Below are positions 12,551-25,039 of a stretch of 64,000 bases of DNA, piece by piece (within the stretch, counting starts at the first letter, position 1; every line of letters begins with the position of its first letter). Source of the DNA: Laccaria trichodermophora (lineage: Eukaryota; Basidiomycota; Agaricomycetes; Agaricales; Hydnangiaceae); the NCBI GenBank assembly GCA_018417955.1, contig JACTVC010000044.1, forward strand, positions 62,001-126,000. The letters run 5' to 3'. The notes under the pieces were generated by a model, which did not search any database, was not told the DNA's origin, and saw only the letters and a program-made list of their open reading frames with translations. The translations under genes and the position numbers were made by a program.

Positions 12551-12937
12551 TCAAGCACGCTTTGCAGATGAGGAGGCAGAGGCCCCCTTGATGGCGCAGA
12601 AAAATGCTTTGGTATCCTCAGTGACCTGAGGAGTTTGTTTCAAAGTTGAAGAGCTGGATGTGGAGTTGTGGAATCGAGGATCAACCTTGTACGATTTCGG
12701 AGCACCATGATGGTTGTTGTAGAAGCTGGCCTTGGGAAGATTAACGAAGCTGACCTTCCTCTTTTTCAAAGGTGGGGAAGACAGGCAGGACAATGGACCT
12801 TGAAGATCATCAGTATCTTTTTCTCCCTCTTCCTCAACATGTGGCTTTTTCCCTGCTGTTCTCCTCCCATCCCCTTGAATCTTGCAGAATTGGTTGATCC
12901 ACTGTTGCGAGTCCTTCTGTAACGGACAATCTGTGCG
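12551..12937 (-). CDS. Probable last exon of an unrecognised gene
   Basis: The minus-strand frame is open from 12937 to the stop at 12551 (128 codons) and contains no methionine, so it can only be a 3' exon. Acceptor-like CAG sites lie near its start. The product would have an acidic stretch (HVEEEGEKDTDD), then PPLKKRKV, which resembles a nuclear localisation signal, and a Ser-rich tail. Upstream sequence (about 12940-13230) matches the loop of P1, and no 5' exon was found. It may be a remnant of a captured or broken gene inside B. I do not recognise the family. Confidence 0.35.
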   Translation of the reverse strand, partial: RTDCPLQKDSQQWINQFCKIQGDGRRTAGKKPHVEEEGEKDTDDLQGPLSCLSSPPLKKRKVSFVNLPKASFYNNHHGAPKSYKVDPRFHNSTSSSSTLKQTPQVTEDTKAFFCAIKGASASSSAKRA

Positions 12938-13563
12938 TTAAATGCAGGAGCTGTTGATGAAAGTCGTATGGCGAGCTGGAATGGTAATGGTGTGAAGACC
13001 CAGGTGCAATCTTGGTTGCAACTTGGTCCAAAGAGAGGAAGAATGAAGAAATGAGACTGGATGTGGGCGTATCCTAGCGAGGGTTGAGATCACTCTGGAA
13101 ATCCAAAGCTACAACCCCTGCTACCTCTTGGGAAATCCACAAGAGGTTGGATACAGACACAGAAAGGGATAGCACTGCAGATCTGATAAGATCTGCCCTG
13201 ATCAACTGGTGCTGACACTTGTTCTCTTGGAGCAGAGTGTCAGTGACCTGTTAATACACAATAACACTTGCCTATTGGTTTGAGCTACGATAGAACGCCT
13301 GCTAGAAAGCAATAGATGCAGTGGTGGTAAAGATGTAAGAAGGTAAATTGTCACATGACTACTACTGACAAGTATGGAAGGGAGTCATGTGATGCAAATG
13401 CTAAGTAATGGAAAGTAAATGATATAGAGGAAGGATAGGATCCCATATACCTGCTACACCTTCACAAAAACCATCGCCTTGCCGTTGAAACTGGAAACAA
13501 GGGGGATTTCACCATACTGGGCACTATTCTCTGATATTTGAAGCAATTCTATTGAAATCATGA
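12938..13563. repeat. B segment shared with P1; truncated MITE
   Basis: About 12940-13230 is similar, in reverse, to the loop of P1 (about 3990-4590). About 13355-13450 is a copy of the GACTACTACTGACAAGTAT MITE lacking its right end. No gene was seen. Confidence 0.5.
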
Positions 13564-16500
13564 TCATGATGGGCCATTAAACCATGGACAGGACTTACTT
13601 TGATCCCAAGGAGTGATCTTCATCTTCCCCGAGTCCAACAAATTGGCGAGCAATGCCCATTGTTTCTGAGATAGCCTGTTTGATATAAAATTCGGGCCCA
13701 AGGGAGTGTCGACCTCGTTTGAAGGCCACCCAGTGAGTGCAACTTTCTCTGCCTCTGCATAGTTTGCAAATGTCGTCAACGGCATCGTGGTTCTTGTACT
13801 CTTCGGGTGCGGAACGGCCTGGTCTAGATGTAAATAAGTAAAACGTGACGATAGTTCATGTCCGCGACGTACGCCATTTGCTCCTAAATATCTGCTTGAA
13901 GTCCTTCTGGCTTTCCTTCGAGGGTGCGAACTTTTTGGAAGGCGAACTGGTGCCCGAAGTCTTTCTGCCACTCTTGCTTGGAACAGGTGCCTCTTTGCTT
14001 CTTTCACGGTTGTCGCCAATCTGTAAATCTTGCCTTAATTCCTGTTGATATCGTGCAGCACTGCCGTGTCAAGTTAATAGAACAAATGCAAAAAGAGTTC
14101 AACGCATGACCCACCGAACAGTAGTGGCGAAGACATCAGTCCACTTCCTAATAGGATAATTTTCGCGCTCAAAGACATCCTTTAAAAAGGATGAGTTGAC
14201 AAAAAGGCCATCCTTTTGATGCACAGATGGCTTGTCTCCTGAATAGACGATAAAGCCTGCAATGTCGAATTCGGGGTCAGTGCGCCGAATAATGTTTAGC
14301 TAGAAGAACACAATATGAAAACCTTTATGTGAATAAAAGAAAATAATAACTTACCAAACGCTCAATCATCGCGCGCCAGCGTTCAAAGCGAACCTCCGGT
14401 GCGACGATAGATGATCCACCATCCACAATTTGGTCTTGAAGCTGCTCGTAAATGTCTTGCATGCGTTCTTCCCTTTCCTCATTGGTGGTAGTGCCTTGCA
14501 TGTAGTCGGTATAACACTTGTCCATGAACTTTGCCTTTTCTTCCTTGGTCACTGCCCAGAATGCTATTAGAGCTATGTTTGTCAATTGAAAAAAAAGTGC
14601 CACTTACTTCCCTGCATGTCATCCTTGCGAGTCCGGCTAATATATGATCGGAACTTGTTTGCCCTGTTGGGCCCTCGTTTCTCCTTCAAAAGAAGGTCAG
14701 CGCGCTCCAAGACAAAGTCCGACCGCCGTCCAAACTGCGTGCCCAACTCGGCCGCCATCCGGCAGACATACTCTCCAAACAAGGAGTAGCATGATTGCTC
14801 GAAATTGGTGACCTTTTTCGTCGACAAGACCTCGAGAACCACATTCTCCACCGGCAACGTCATACCCAGCTCAGCAAGGAATTCTGCTGCCGAAGTTACA
14901 GGTGGGGTCGAAGACGCAGAAGATCCAGCACGAGAACTGCGCATGACTGAGGCCGAACGCGGAATTGGGCTACTCTCCTTCATTTCTTCCTCCTCCATTT
15001 CGGCATCTTCATCCTCCGTATCTGTGACTTTTTCCCCTCGTTCCTTTCGCCTGGCGCGACCTCGCATCGACTCCTGCTGAGCAACTTCCCAATCCGAGCC
15101 ACTTATGTCGCTTTCAGGGACTCCCTGCGAAACCAAGATCTGGCGGTGTCGAGCTCTCTCGTGGGCGATCTTCTCCCAATTCAGGGCATCAATGTGGTCG
15201 TAAGGTTCCCGAGGAGCAGTGTACCCCTCAGGAATGGGGACATACTCCTCTGAATCCTCCAAAAAGACCTGGATCAAGCGGTCCGCGGCATCCTGCTCCC
15301 CACGTTGGGGCAAAGACCCTTGATAGTGGTGGTGCCCACCATCCCAAGGCTGGGTGAACCGATACGTGACCGCCTCCGAGCAGAGAAGCGATCGCATGTT
15401 GTTCTTATCGTCCCATGAAAGGTCGTCCTCAAGGGAGAGGATCTCGAAAGGGTCCTCTCCAGAATTGCGAGTCTTGTCGAGTGCCATCGCCGCCTCGATG
15501 ATGTACGAGTTGACGTGCAGTTCGTCTTCTTCCCTCAAAATGTTGAGGGCTTCCATGTAGTTCTCAGGCAAGTGAGGGGCTGTAAAGCCCTGCGGGATCG
15601 GGAGCCACTGCTTGGTGTCGTCGTCCAAGTATTTAGTGAACCAGTCGGCTGCAGTCTGACAGCCTTCTGTCATCTCGCAGCCATGGTAGTACTGGGTGGT
15701 CTTGTCGGCGTAGCTGAAGCAATACGCCGTGTGTTTGGACTCGCATGCCTCTCGCATTTCCTGGACCTCATCGTAGTCGAGGTCGTGGATCGTCAATGAC
15801 CTTGGATGGAAGTCTGAGTCCCTGATGCCAGTGAGTACCTGTCCATCTGAAGGCAAGTCATTGATGTCGAAGCTTGAGAAGCTATTGGCATCCTCTGGCC
15901 GGTCAGGCAGGGTGATGTCCTCGTCATCAGAACGGGTGGAGGTTAAGTCGGATAGCGTGTGGTCGCTGTTGTCCGCACTAAAAACAAAAGACGCATGAGT
16001 TTCACTAGTAGCTGCATTCTACATCGATGCATTTATGGCAGCTGCCGTGGCAAAACTTGATCAGCTACCGTGAATGAATGAAATGCATTTTCATTCATTC
16101 ACGGCACCTGTTTCATTCAAGATAATTCATTCTGTTTCATTCATTCCTGGCGACGATTTCATTCATTCCTGGCAATGATTTCATTCATTTCATTTCATTC
16201 TTTCATGGCACCTGTTTCATTCATTCCTGGCGACGATTTCATTCATTTCTGGCAATGATTTCATTCATTCACAGCAACGATTTCATTCATTCATGGCAAC
16301 TACTTCATTTTTTATTTCATTCCACCACGGCAACTGTTTCACTCATTGCTTTACAGTGGTTGTGCTCACTGTTGGTGACGACATCAGGCACTGTTTTCAG
16401 GGTCCAGGGCGCATTTCCAAATAAGGAAATATGCGCTTTTTCCAAATGAAAAATAGCAATAAAATAGGGTAAAAATCAGAAAAGAATGGGGGATGGTGCT

Positions 16501-19500
16501 CACTGTTAGTGATGACATCAGGGTCTGTTTTCAGGGTCCAGGGCACATTGACAAATATGGTAGAATAGCTGGAAAATAGCCAAAAAATCAGAAAAAAATG
16601 GAGGATGGTGCTCACTGTTGGTGATGACATTGGGGTTGTTTTCAGGGACCAGGGTGCATTGCCAAATATGGTAATATATCCAAAAATAGCCAAAAAATCA
16701 GGAAAAAAATGGCAGGGTGGTGCTCACTATTGGTGATGACATTGGGGTTGTTTTCAGGGTCCGGAGTACATTTCCAAATATGGTAATATATCCAAAAATA
16801 GCCAGAAAATAGCAGAAAATAGCAGAAAATTTGGAAAAACATATGAATGGTGTACAGAACATCAGGCACTGCCTTCAGGGTCCATCCCAAAAGGGAAATA
16901 TGACCTGGTTTGACTAAAAGTGAAGAAAAGCAAGATGAGAATGATTTTACCTATCAGGGTCCATGTAATGGGATGTTGGGATGATGGTCACATGACCAAT
17001 TACCAAAAATGGTCAAAAATGAAAGTTGTAGCCCTACACTGTAGCTTCCTGAATCTGTTTGAATTATGTTCTGAAGTGCTCCCATTGTGGAGATATGAGG
17101 TTAAGGAATTTCAAAAGCGTCACGTTTTTTTTTGTTTTTTGTGTTTTTCTCCATAAAAACAAAACCAAATAACATGATTTCAGTATATTTAGAAAGCTAA
17201 AAGAAAGGGCTACAATTATCGTATCGTGGGAAAAATGACCAAAAAAGGAAGGTGCATGCCCTACAGATACAGACTACCAAGTTTACTGATAGACTACAAA
17301 AAAGTCAGACTTAGACTACATAGTTTACTGATTGATACATACAAAAGACTACAGAAGTTTATAGACTACCAAGTTTACTGATATACTATAAAAGTCAGAC
17401 CCAGACTACAAAAGCTTGGACTTAGACTACAAAGTTTGTAGTGTGCGCTTTTTCATTAGAAAAGTTTGTATTGTCTGCTTTTTGAAACTACAAAAGTTTG
17501 TAGTATCTGCTTTTTGAGACTACAAAAGTTTGTAGTGTGCGCTTTTTCATTAGAAAAGTTTGTAGTATCCACTTTTTGTCATTACAAAAATTTGTAGTGT
17601 GTGCTATTTCATTAGAAAAGTTTGTATTGTCTGCTATTTGAGACTACAAAAGTTTGTAGTGTGCACTTTTTATTAGAAAAGTTTGTAGTGTCTGCTTTTT
17701 GAGACTACAAAAGTTTGTAGTGTCCGCTTTTTCATTAGAAAAGTTGTCTGCCTTTTCATTTAAAAAAGTATGTAGTTGACATGTAGTTTATGGTGTTCTT
17801 GGACCTATCTATGTTGGGGGATGAGGTTGAAGGATTGCCATCGTACTGCCAGTGCTGCAGCACTTAGAATGGCCTTTCCTGATGTGCAAGACAACTTGTG
17901 CATGATGTCAAAAACTAATGCTGCAGCACTGGCAGTACGATGGCAATCCTTCAACCTCATCCCCCAACATAGATAGGTCCAAGAACACCATAAACTACAT
18001 GTCAACTACATACTTTTTTAAATGAAAAGGCAGACAACTTTTCTAATGAAAAAGCGGACACTACAAACTTTTGTAGTCTCAAAAAGCAGACACTACAAAC
18101 TTTTCTAATAAAAAGTGCACACTACAAACTTTTGTAGTCTCAAATAGCAGACAATACAAACTTTTCTAATGAAATAGCACACACTACAAATTTTTGTAAT
18201 GACAAAAAGTGGATACTACAAACTTTTCTAATGAAAAAGCGCACACTACAAACTTTTGTAGTCTCAAAAAGCAGATACTACAAACTTTTGTAGTTTCAAA
18301 AAGCAGACAATACAAACTTTTCTAATGAAAAAGCGCACACTACAAACTTTGTAGTCTAAGTCCAAGCTTTTGTAGTCTGGGTCTGACTTTTATAGTATAT
18401 CAGTAAACTTGGTAGTCTATAAACTTCTGTAGTCTTTTGTATGTATCAATCAGTAAACTATGTAGTCTAAGTCTGACTTTTTTGTAGTCTATCAGTAAAC
18501 TTGGTAGTCTGTATCTGTAGGGCATGCACCTTCCTTTTTTGGTCATTTTTCCCACGATACGATAATTGTAGCCCTTTCTTTTAGCTTTCTAAATATACTG
18601 AAATCATGTTATTTGGTTTTGTTTTTATGGAGAAAAACACAAAAAACAAAAAAAAACGTGACGCTTTTGAAATTCCTTAACCTCATATCTCCACAATGGG
18701 AGCACTTCAGAACATAATTCAAACAGATTCAGGAAGCTACAGTGTAGGGCTACAACTTTCATTTTTGACCATTTTTGGTAATTGGTCATGTGACCATCAT
18801 CCCAACATCCCATTACATGGACCCTGATAGGTAAAATCATTCTCATCTTGCTTTTCTTCACTTTTAGTCAAACCAGGTCATATTTCCCTTTTGGGATGGA
18901 CCCTGAAGGCAGTGCCTGATGTTCTGTACACCATTCATATGTTTTTCCAAATTTTCTGCTATTTTCTGCTATTTTCTGGCTATTTTTGGATATATTACCA
19001 TATTTGGAAATGTACTCCGGACCCTGAAAACAACCCCAATGTCATCACCAATAGTGAGCACCACCCTGCCATTTTTTTCCTGATTTTTTGGCTATTTTTG
19101 GATATATTACCATATTTGGCAATGCACCCTGGTCCCTGAAAACAACCCCAATGTCATCACCAACAGTGAGCACCATCCTCCATTTTTTTCTGATTTTTTG
19201 GCTATTTTCCAGCTATTCTACCATATTTGTCAATGTGCCCTGGACCCTGAAAACAGACCCTGATGTCATCACTAACAGTGAGCACCATCCCCCATTCTTT
19301 TCTGATTTTTACCCTATTTTATTGCTATTTTTCATTTGGAAAAAGCGCATATTTCCTTATTTGGAAATGCGCCCTGGACCCTGAAAACAGTGCCTGATGT
19401 CGTCACCAACAGTGAGCACAACCACTGTAAAGCAATGAGTGAAACAGTTGCCGTGGTGGAATGAAATAAAAAATGAAGTAGTTGCCATGAATGAATGAAA

Positions 19501-21275
19501 TCGTTGCTGTGAATGAATGAAATCATTGCCAGAAATGAATGAAATCGTCGCCAGGAATGAATGAAACAGGTGCCATGAAAGAATGAAATGAAATGAATGA
19601 AATCATTGCCAGGAATGAATGAAATCGTCGCCAGGAATGAATGAAACAGAATGAATTATCTTGAATGAAACAGGTGCCGTGAATGAATGAAAATGCATTT
19701 CATTCATTCACGGTAGCTGATCAAGTTTTTTTATGGCAGCTGCCATAACTACATCATGTAATTGGCAGCTACCAGTCTGAGTTTCAACATGTGTTTGAAC
19801 GCAGTAAGTTGACGCACTTAGTGGCGATGGCAGTGGGGGCCGTAGGTTGAGCAGACGAGGATTTACGGGTAGACCCGTACGTTCTGAGCACAGGAGCTGG
19901 TTTGGACTTGTGTGGAACATGCCCAGGCCTGCAGAGTGCGGTTGTCAGACAGGAGAAATAAAAGCAAAAGCAACCGACTAAAGTCTGGTTGAAGAAATTG
20001 CTGCTGGCGTAAAGTCAAGCAGCATGCGAGCGACCTAAGCCAGCTCGAAGGACGGAAGCCACTCCCTCGAGGTCGCATGGTAAAACCAGAGCAACGCAAG
20101 CGGCGAATGACACTTCATCCAAACCAACCCACAAAAAGAAGAAGTGAAGCTTAAAAAAATAACAGGAGCTTACCCAGCAACGCCAGAGCGAACAGCATCT
20201 GGATGGCCTGCAGCATCAGAAACTGGGTCATTGGCAGGTCGAACAGCCGCTTCAGTGGCAACATTCCTATTGGCAAAGCAGTAAGTACATTGCGACTGCA
20301 AGCAATGAGCAATGAACGCGCGGCAACCGACTCAAGTCTGGTTGAACCAATTGCCGCTGACATCAAGTCAAGCAGCATGCGAGCGACCTAAGTCGGCTCG
20401 ATGTGGAGGGAATGAACAATAAACTTACCTTGAAGTCTGCACCCTAGCTTCGGTGGCAGCATTTGGTCGAACAGCTGCTTCATTGGCTACAATCCTATTG
20501 GGAGATGAGTCAGCGACTGTGGGACTGCAACGGTTGAGCAAGGAACGTGCGCCAACCGACTCAAGTCTGGTTGAACCAATTGCCGCTGACATCAAGTCAA
20601 GCAGCATGCAAGCGACCTAAGTCAGCTCGATGTGGAGGGAATGAAAGGGATAATTAACTCACCTCAAAGGTTGCACCCTAGCTTGGATGTGTACACCATC
20701 AAAGACCTGAGCATTCGAAGGGCACTGTTGTACCTCTACAGCAGCAGAAGGGCGCCGCTGTGCCTCTTTGGCAGCAGCAACAGTCTTCTTCTTGGGCAGC
20801 CCAGACTGGACTCGAGTTTGCCCCACTTCTTGGGTGGCGGCGTCGTGGGCAGGGGCACGGATAGCTGGATTCTTCTTAGGCGGCCCATACTTAACTTGCC
20901 CAACTTCTTGAATGCTGGTGTCGTTGGCCTGAGTGAAAGGTGCGACTGGCTCGGCAACTTGAAATTGGGTGGCGGCGTTGTTGGCAGGGGCACGGATAGC
21001 CGTACTCTTCTTAGGCGGCCCATACTTAACTTGCCCAACTTCTTGATTGCCGGTGTTGTTGGCCTGAGTGAAAGGTGCGACTGGCTCGGCAACTTGAAAG
21101 TCAGGGGCGGAAGAGGCATGGATGGAAGCACGCCGCCCCCGTTTAGGTGGTGCAAGGTCAGGGACATTCTCCTTGGTGGAAATGGTCTGTTGGCCAGGCA
21201 TTAGAAATGATGCAAAAAAGAACAATAAGTATATTGAAAGGAATGACGTACTGCGGAGCGAAGACGACGGCTCAT
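13564..21275 (-). CDS. Gene 1 of B: unknown 1005-aa protein, 10 exons
   Basis: Not recognised. By splice signals and phase the exons are 21252-21275, 20663-21186, 20429-20494, 20174-20266, 19818-19928, 14608-15977, 14355-14551, 14115-14299, 13873-14060 and 13564-13823. They total 3018 nt with no internal stop. The start is ATG at 21273-21275 (MSRRLRSA). Residues about 9-182 are low complexity with a tandem repeat of about 45 aa (two copies of a FQVAEPVAPFTQAN unit). Exons 3 and 4 encode similar peptides (EAAVRPNAA and EAAVRPAND). Residues about 273-729 include a basic RGRARRKERGEK patch and an acidic EDEDAEMEEEEM run. The exon 8 segment LNIIRRTDPEFDIAGFIVYS looks well structured. Exon 7 could instead begin at 14572 with a 35-nt intron, also in frame. 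Intron 5 carries palindrome G. Its GC-rich codons contrast with the transposase gene. It is transcribed away from gene 2. Confidence 0.7.
16035..19746. mobile_element. G: near-perfect 3.7-kb palindromic element in an intron
   Basis: Arms 16035-17862 and 17919-19746 mirror about 17890.5 around a 56-nt loop. Apart from a few bases near the tips, the parts compared match exactly. The tips carry ATGGCAGCTGCC and then TGAATGAATGAAAT-type repeats (about 16070-16320 and mirror). Further in are CCCTGGACCCTGA tandem units (16380-16880) and the TTTGTAGTGTGCGC satellite (17420-17760). G lies wholly inside intron 5 of gene 1 (15978-19817), whose splice phases still agree. The flanks share CTACATC(G)ATG, a possible imperfect target duplication. 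It lacks the CACTTCAG terminus, so it belongs to another family. It has no gene; its open frames are mirror pairs. Confidence 0.85.
20267..20662 (-). repeat. Duplicated introns 2 and 3 of gene 1
   Basis: Intron 2 (20495-20662) and intron 3 (20267-20428) are largely the same sequence, and intron 4 (19929-20173) shares most of it. Each holds one CAACC...GGTTG dyad (20553-20573, 20324-20344, 19971-19991) and one AGCGAC...GTC-GCT dyad. Together with the similar exons 3 and 4, this points to tandem duplication of an intron-exon unit. Confidence 0.75.
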
Positions 21276-21408
21276 GTTTGATAGGTAGGTAAGGTTGATG
21301 TGTATTGAGGTTGATGGGTATTGAGAGAGATGGTTGTTGCTAATGAAGAAGAAATGTAGAAAAGACAGAGTGCTGGCAAAAGACTGACTCACGTGAGCAA
21401 CTGATGCG

Positions 21409-21806
21409 ATGGAGAAGTGGGGATGGGGCCGAGGAGGATCACATAAACAAAGCGGGGCCCAAGTTACTCGGCCTCACAAGGTCATCGTCGATAAGTGGAA
21501 ACGGGAAGTGGGCCCGCCGGAAGATTGGGGAGATCTTTTGGAATTCGCATTATCAGATCGGGTCCACGCCTATATGAAAAACATCAACAAATCGGTTAAG
21601 TAAGGCCGTAGTTGAGTGCGTACGAAATGGCAGAAGGAAGACAAGGTCATCGTCAATAAGTGGAAACGGGAAGTGGGCCCGCCAGAGGATTGGGGAGATC
21701 TTTTGGAATTCACATTATCAGATCGGGTCCACGCCTATATGAAAAATGTCAACAAATCAGTTAAGTAAGGCCGTAGTTGAGTGTGTACGAAATGGCAGAA
21801 GGAAGC
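21409..21806 (+). repeat. 160-bp tandem duplication keeping an open frame
   Basis: About 21481-21640 and 21646-21806 are two copies of one segment. Both encode a peptide with KWKREVGPPEDWGDLLEF, ending NKSVK and a stop. Several differences are silent and the rest are conservative (D/N, A/T, I/V). The first copy can be read from an ATG at 21409 as a 64-aa protein. It lies just upstream of gene 1 on the other strand. It may be a duplicated exon fragment; a functional gene is unproven. Confidence 0.35.
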
Positions 21807-21809
21807 AGG

Positions 21810-22005
21810 CTGTTGGTACAAACAATGTGTTGGTGAATACGATGGGGGATAGCTGCTGGGCGACGCTGATCGTTGCATTGCTGCTAGATGCTATAAGAAA
21901 ATTGTGGACGAAGTGGGGTGTTGGTGAATACAATGGGGAAAATCTTCTGGGGGACGCTGGTGGGTTGCATCGCGCCTGGATGATGGGTTGCATCGTGCCT
22001 GGATG
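21810..22005 (+). repeat. Minisatellite of the ~84-bp family (inverse orientation)
   Basis: Two to three units with GTTGGTGAATACGATGGGG and GGGTTGCATCG. The array continues after element E at about 34980-35165, which shows that E was inserted in it. Confidence 0.7.
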
Positions 22006-24359
22006 CACTTCAGTCACCCACCTTGACCAAGCTATTAGCTAGGAAATCTTGAAAAATTATCCAGGCTAATAGATCCTTTGGCCGTTTATTTTTTTGCCTC
22101 TGGAGAAAAATATATTATTGCATTGGGCAAAAATGTTTGGCCTTCAATATTGTAACCAGAAATATTTGGGCTGATATTTTGTATTGAAAAATATCCTAGC
22201 CATCTGAAAGTGGTCAAATATATTTGAAGCATATTAGAGTGGTAGGAAATATTTGAAGTGTTTCAGACTGGTAGGAAATTTTTAAGCTGTGTGACACTGC
22301 TGAAAAATGTTTTAGCCATGTCACACTGCTAAGAAATTTTTGAACCATATTACACTGCTGAGAAATTTTTTAGCCATGTCACACTGCTGAAAAATGTTTT
22401 GACCATGTCACACTGCTCAGAAATGTTTCAGCCATGTCACATAGGCAAAAAATTTCCTGCCAGTGTCACAGAGTATCTGGGGTCCTAGTTTCAAAAAAAA
22501 AACTTCAAAAATTTCTGACCATTCAAACTTTTATCTTCTGGATTCAACTTTTCTACAAAATTTATCATAAGGATCATTTTGGTCCTAAACTTCCATTTTT
22601 ACTTTATATCATATTTTTCTTATAGAAAAACTAGATTATATATTGCATTCAGCACTATCTATTGGTATTCAGCTATTTGTTATATATTTATAGCCTCTAA
22701 ATTCTACTCTATCAGATAATAAAGGTTGCTACTGACTGCTCTTATGTTGGGTATATATTGATAACTATCTATAATAGTCTAGCCTTACCTACTGAATTAT
22801 TACTGATGTCTATTATTCTTGCAAATTACCAGAAGTAAATATTGGCTGATGTGTGAACCATATTTCTTCACTGAAGTATGTTTCTGAAGACTAGAGTGAG
22901 TTTGGGAACTGTCAGATTGACTATGCCAGCTTTTTTTTCACTTTTATAGAGGTATGTATATTTCTGAGGACTGCAGAGAGCTCTGAGGATTGTCAGTGTC
23001 TGAAGTTATAGATATGTATAATATGATGTATTCATATCTGTTAACCATAATAACATGCTGACTACCAGTACTTTACTGTGCCCCACCTATTTCTGCAGGA
23101 ATGGCTAAAATCTCCTAGAGTTCTGGTCTCTCTATTACAAATACTTGAATTTCCTTTTTTAGATATAGACCTTAGACCTTGACAACAGTACCCAACAACA
23201 AGTCCTATTTTTTTCTCATTTTTACCACATTTTCTAAATGATTTTCATTTAAAATAGTAATTGTGCCTCATTTACTCTGATTTCAGCTCTGCAACATTAT
23301 AACCAATAGTGATTACCATCTAATATTTTCTTTAATGTTTCTTGTACTTTATTGTAATTTTCTGGCAATATTTGCACAAATTACCTTATTTGGAAATATG
23401 CATAGACCATGTGCACTATACACCAACATTGTCAATAACAGTTACAGCTGAATGCAGAATGATAGGCCATGCCAGACCGACACATGCACAGGGCAGACTG
23501 TCAAATTTTCAAAGCAATATGATGGCTGAGGCTGCTGAGTTCTCACCAAGTTCTCACAATGAGTCAAATAATTGATGTTACTGTAGTACCACAGTAACAT
23601 TTGAGAGTCTGCTCTATGTATGTGTTGATCTGCATAATCTATCATTCTGCATTCAGCTGTGATGGTATGTCTATTCTTTTCCTTTTTTTTCTGTTTTTCT
23701 AGGTATATTTGTATCATTTACCATATTAGAAAATATCCACAGACCATGTATATGGTATAGAAATATTGTTAACAATAGTCTATTATTTTTCTCTATTTCT
23801 TCTGATTTTCTGGCTATATTTTCATTCATTACCATATTTGGAAATATGCACAGACCAAGTAAACAGTACATCCACTTCAGTCACCCAGTGCCAACTGACT
23901 ATTAGTCATGCAAACTCCATGTAAGTTACATGACTAAATGTCATGGACCATATCTATATTCTAGATATATATGGGTCCTAGAAAGCCCTGAAATCTAAAA
24001 TATATTCTTGAGACATGGACCCTGAAATGTCACACAAAAATTATAATGTCTGTGTCACACCACCAAAATATATTTTGCAAGTGAAATGCAGTAAGGATAT
24101 ATTTTTGGTCAGTGGACCCTGAAATGTCACTGTCACACCTTAGAAATATATTTTTGCTGTGGCTTGGCCTTAGGATATATTTTGTGAAACAGATGTGGTA
24201 AGGATATATTTTTCTGGTCTGTAGGGGTGTCAGGGGTCCTAGTTTCAGCAAAAAACTTGTGATTTTTTCGCTGTCTAGTGTATATATTCTGGAAGATTCT
24301 GCAATGATTTCCAGGTATTTTGGCACTATGTCTGGCTTGTGTTCCCAGTATGTAGGTAG

Positions 24360-24960
24360 CAATAAGGGCCATCAATAGTATCTGTGATCTACCTGAGTTG
24401 CTCAAGTATCATCCACTTAGCATGGCACTATGAATACAGTTTACATTACAAATTTTCAGCTGCTCAGAGTGCACAAGGTACTTTGTTGTTCGAAAATGCC
24501 TCAACAGTGCTACCTTGAAGCTATTCAATCCAAGGTTCCCCAAGTTACTTATGTATCATCCACTTTAAAAGACATGATGGATACAGCCCACAATACAGAT
24601 TTTTCAGCTTCTCAGAGTTCACAAAGTACTTTGTTGTTTGGAAACATCTAAAACTGTCCTCCAGATAGCATAGTGCTATCTTGAAGCTATTCAGTCTCAG
24701 ATCCTTGACTTGCTTACAAGTATTATCCACTTCAAATGACACTATGGATACAGTTCGCATTTCAGATGGGTTTTTTAGCTTCTCAGAGTTCACAAAGTAC
24801 TTTTGTCATTGGAAAACATCTGGAACTGTCCTCTGGACAGCACTGTGCTACCTATCATGCACTTCCAATCACACTATGAATACTGTTTGCATTACAGATT
24901 CATTCATTCTCCTCTAACAATTTTGGGCCTCAATGACATGTGTGATTCACCTTGAAGCTA
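24360..24960 (+). repeat. Tandem repeat in the D arm, unit ~165 bp
   Basis: Three to four units with CTTGAAGCTATTCAGTCC and TCAGAGTTCACAAAGTACTT. The mirror array is at about 32000-32600. It is non-coding. Confidence 0.7.
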
Positions 24961-25039
24961 TTCAGTCCAAGATTCCTGAGTTGCTGTGGTACTATCCATT
25001 TTGACACTATCAGTTCGCACTATGGAATTTTTTAGCTAC

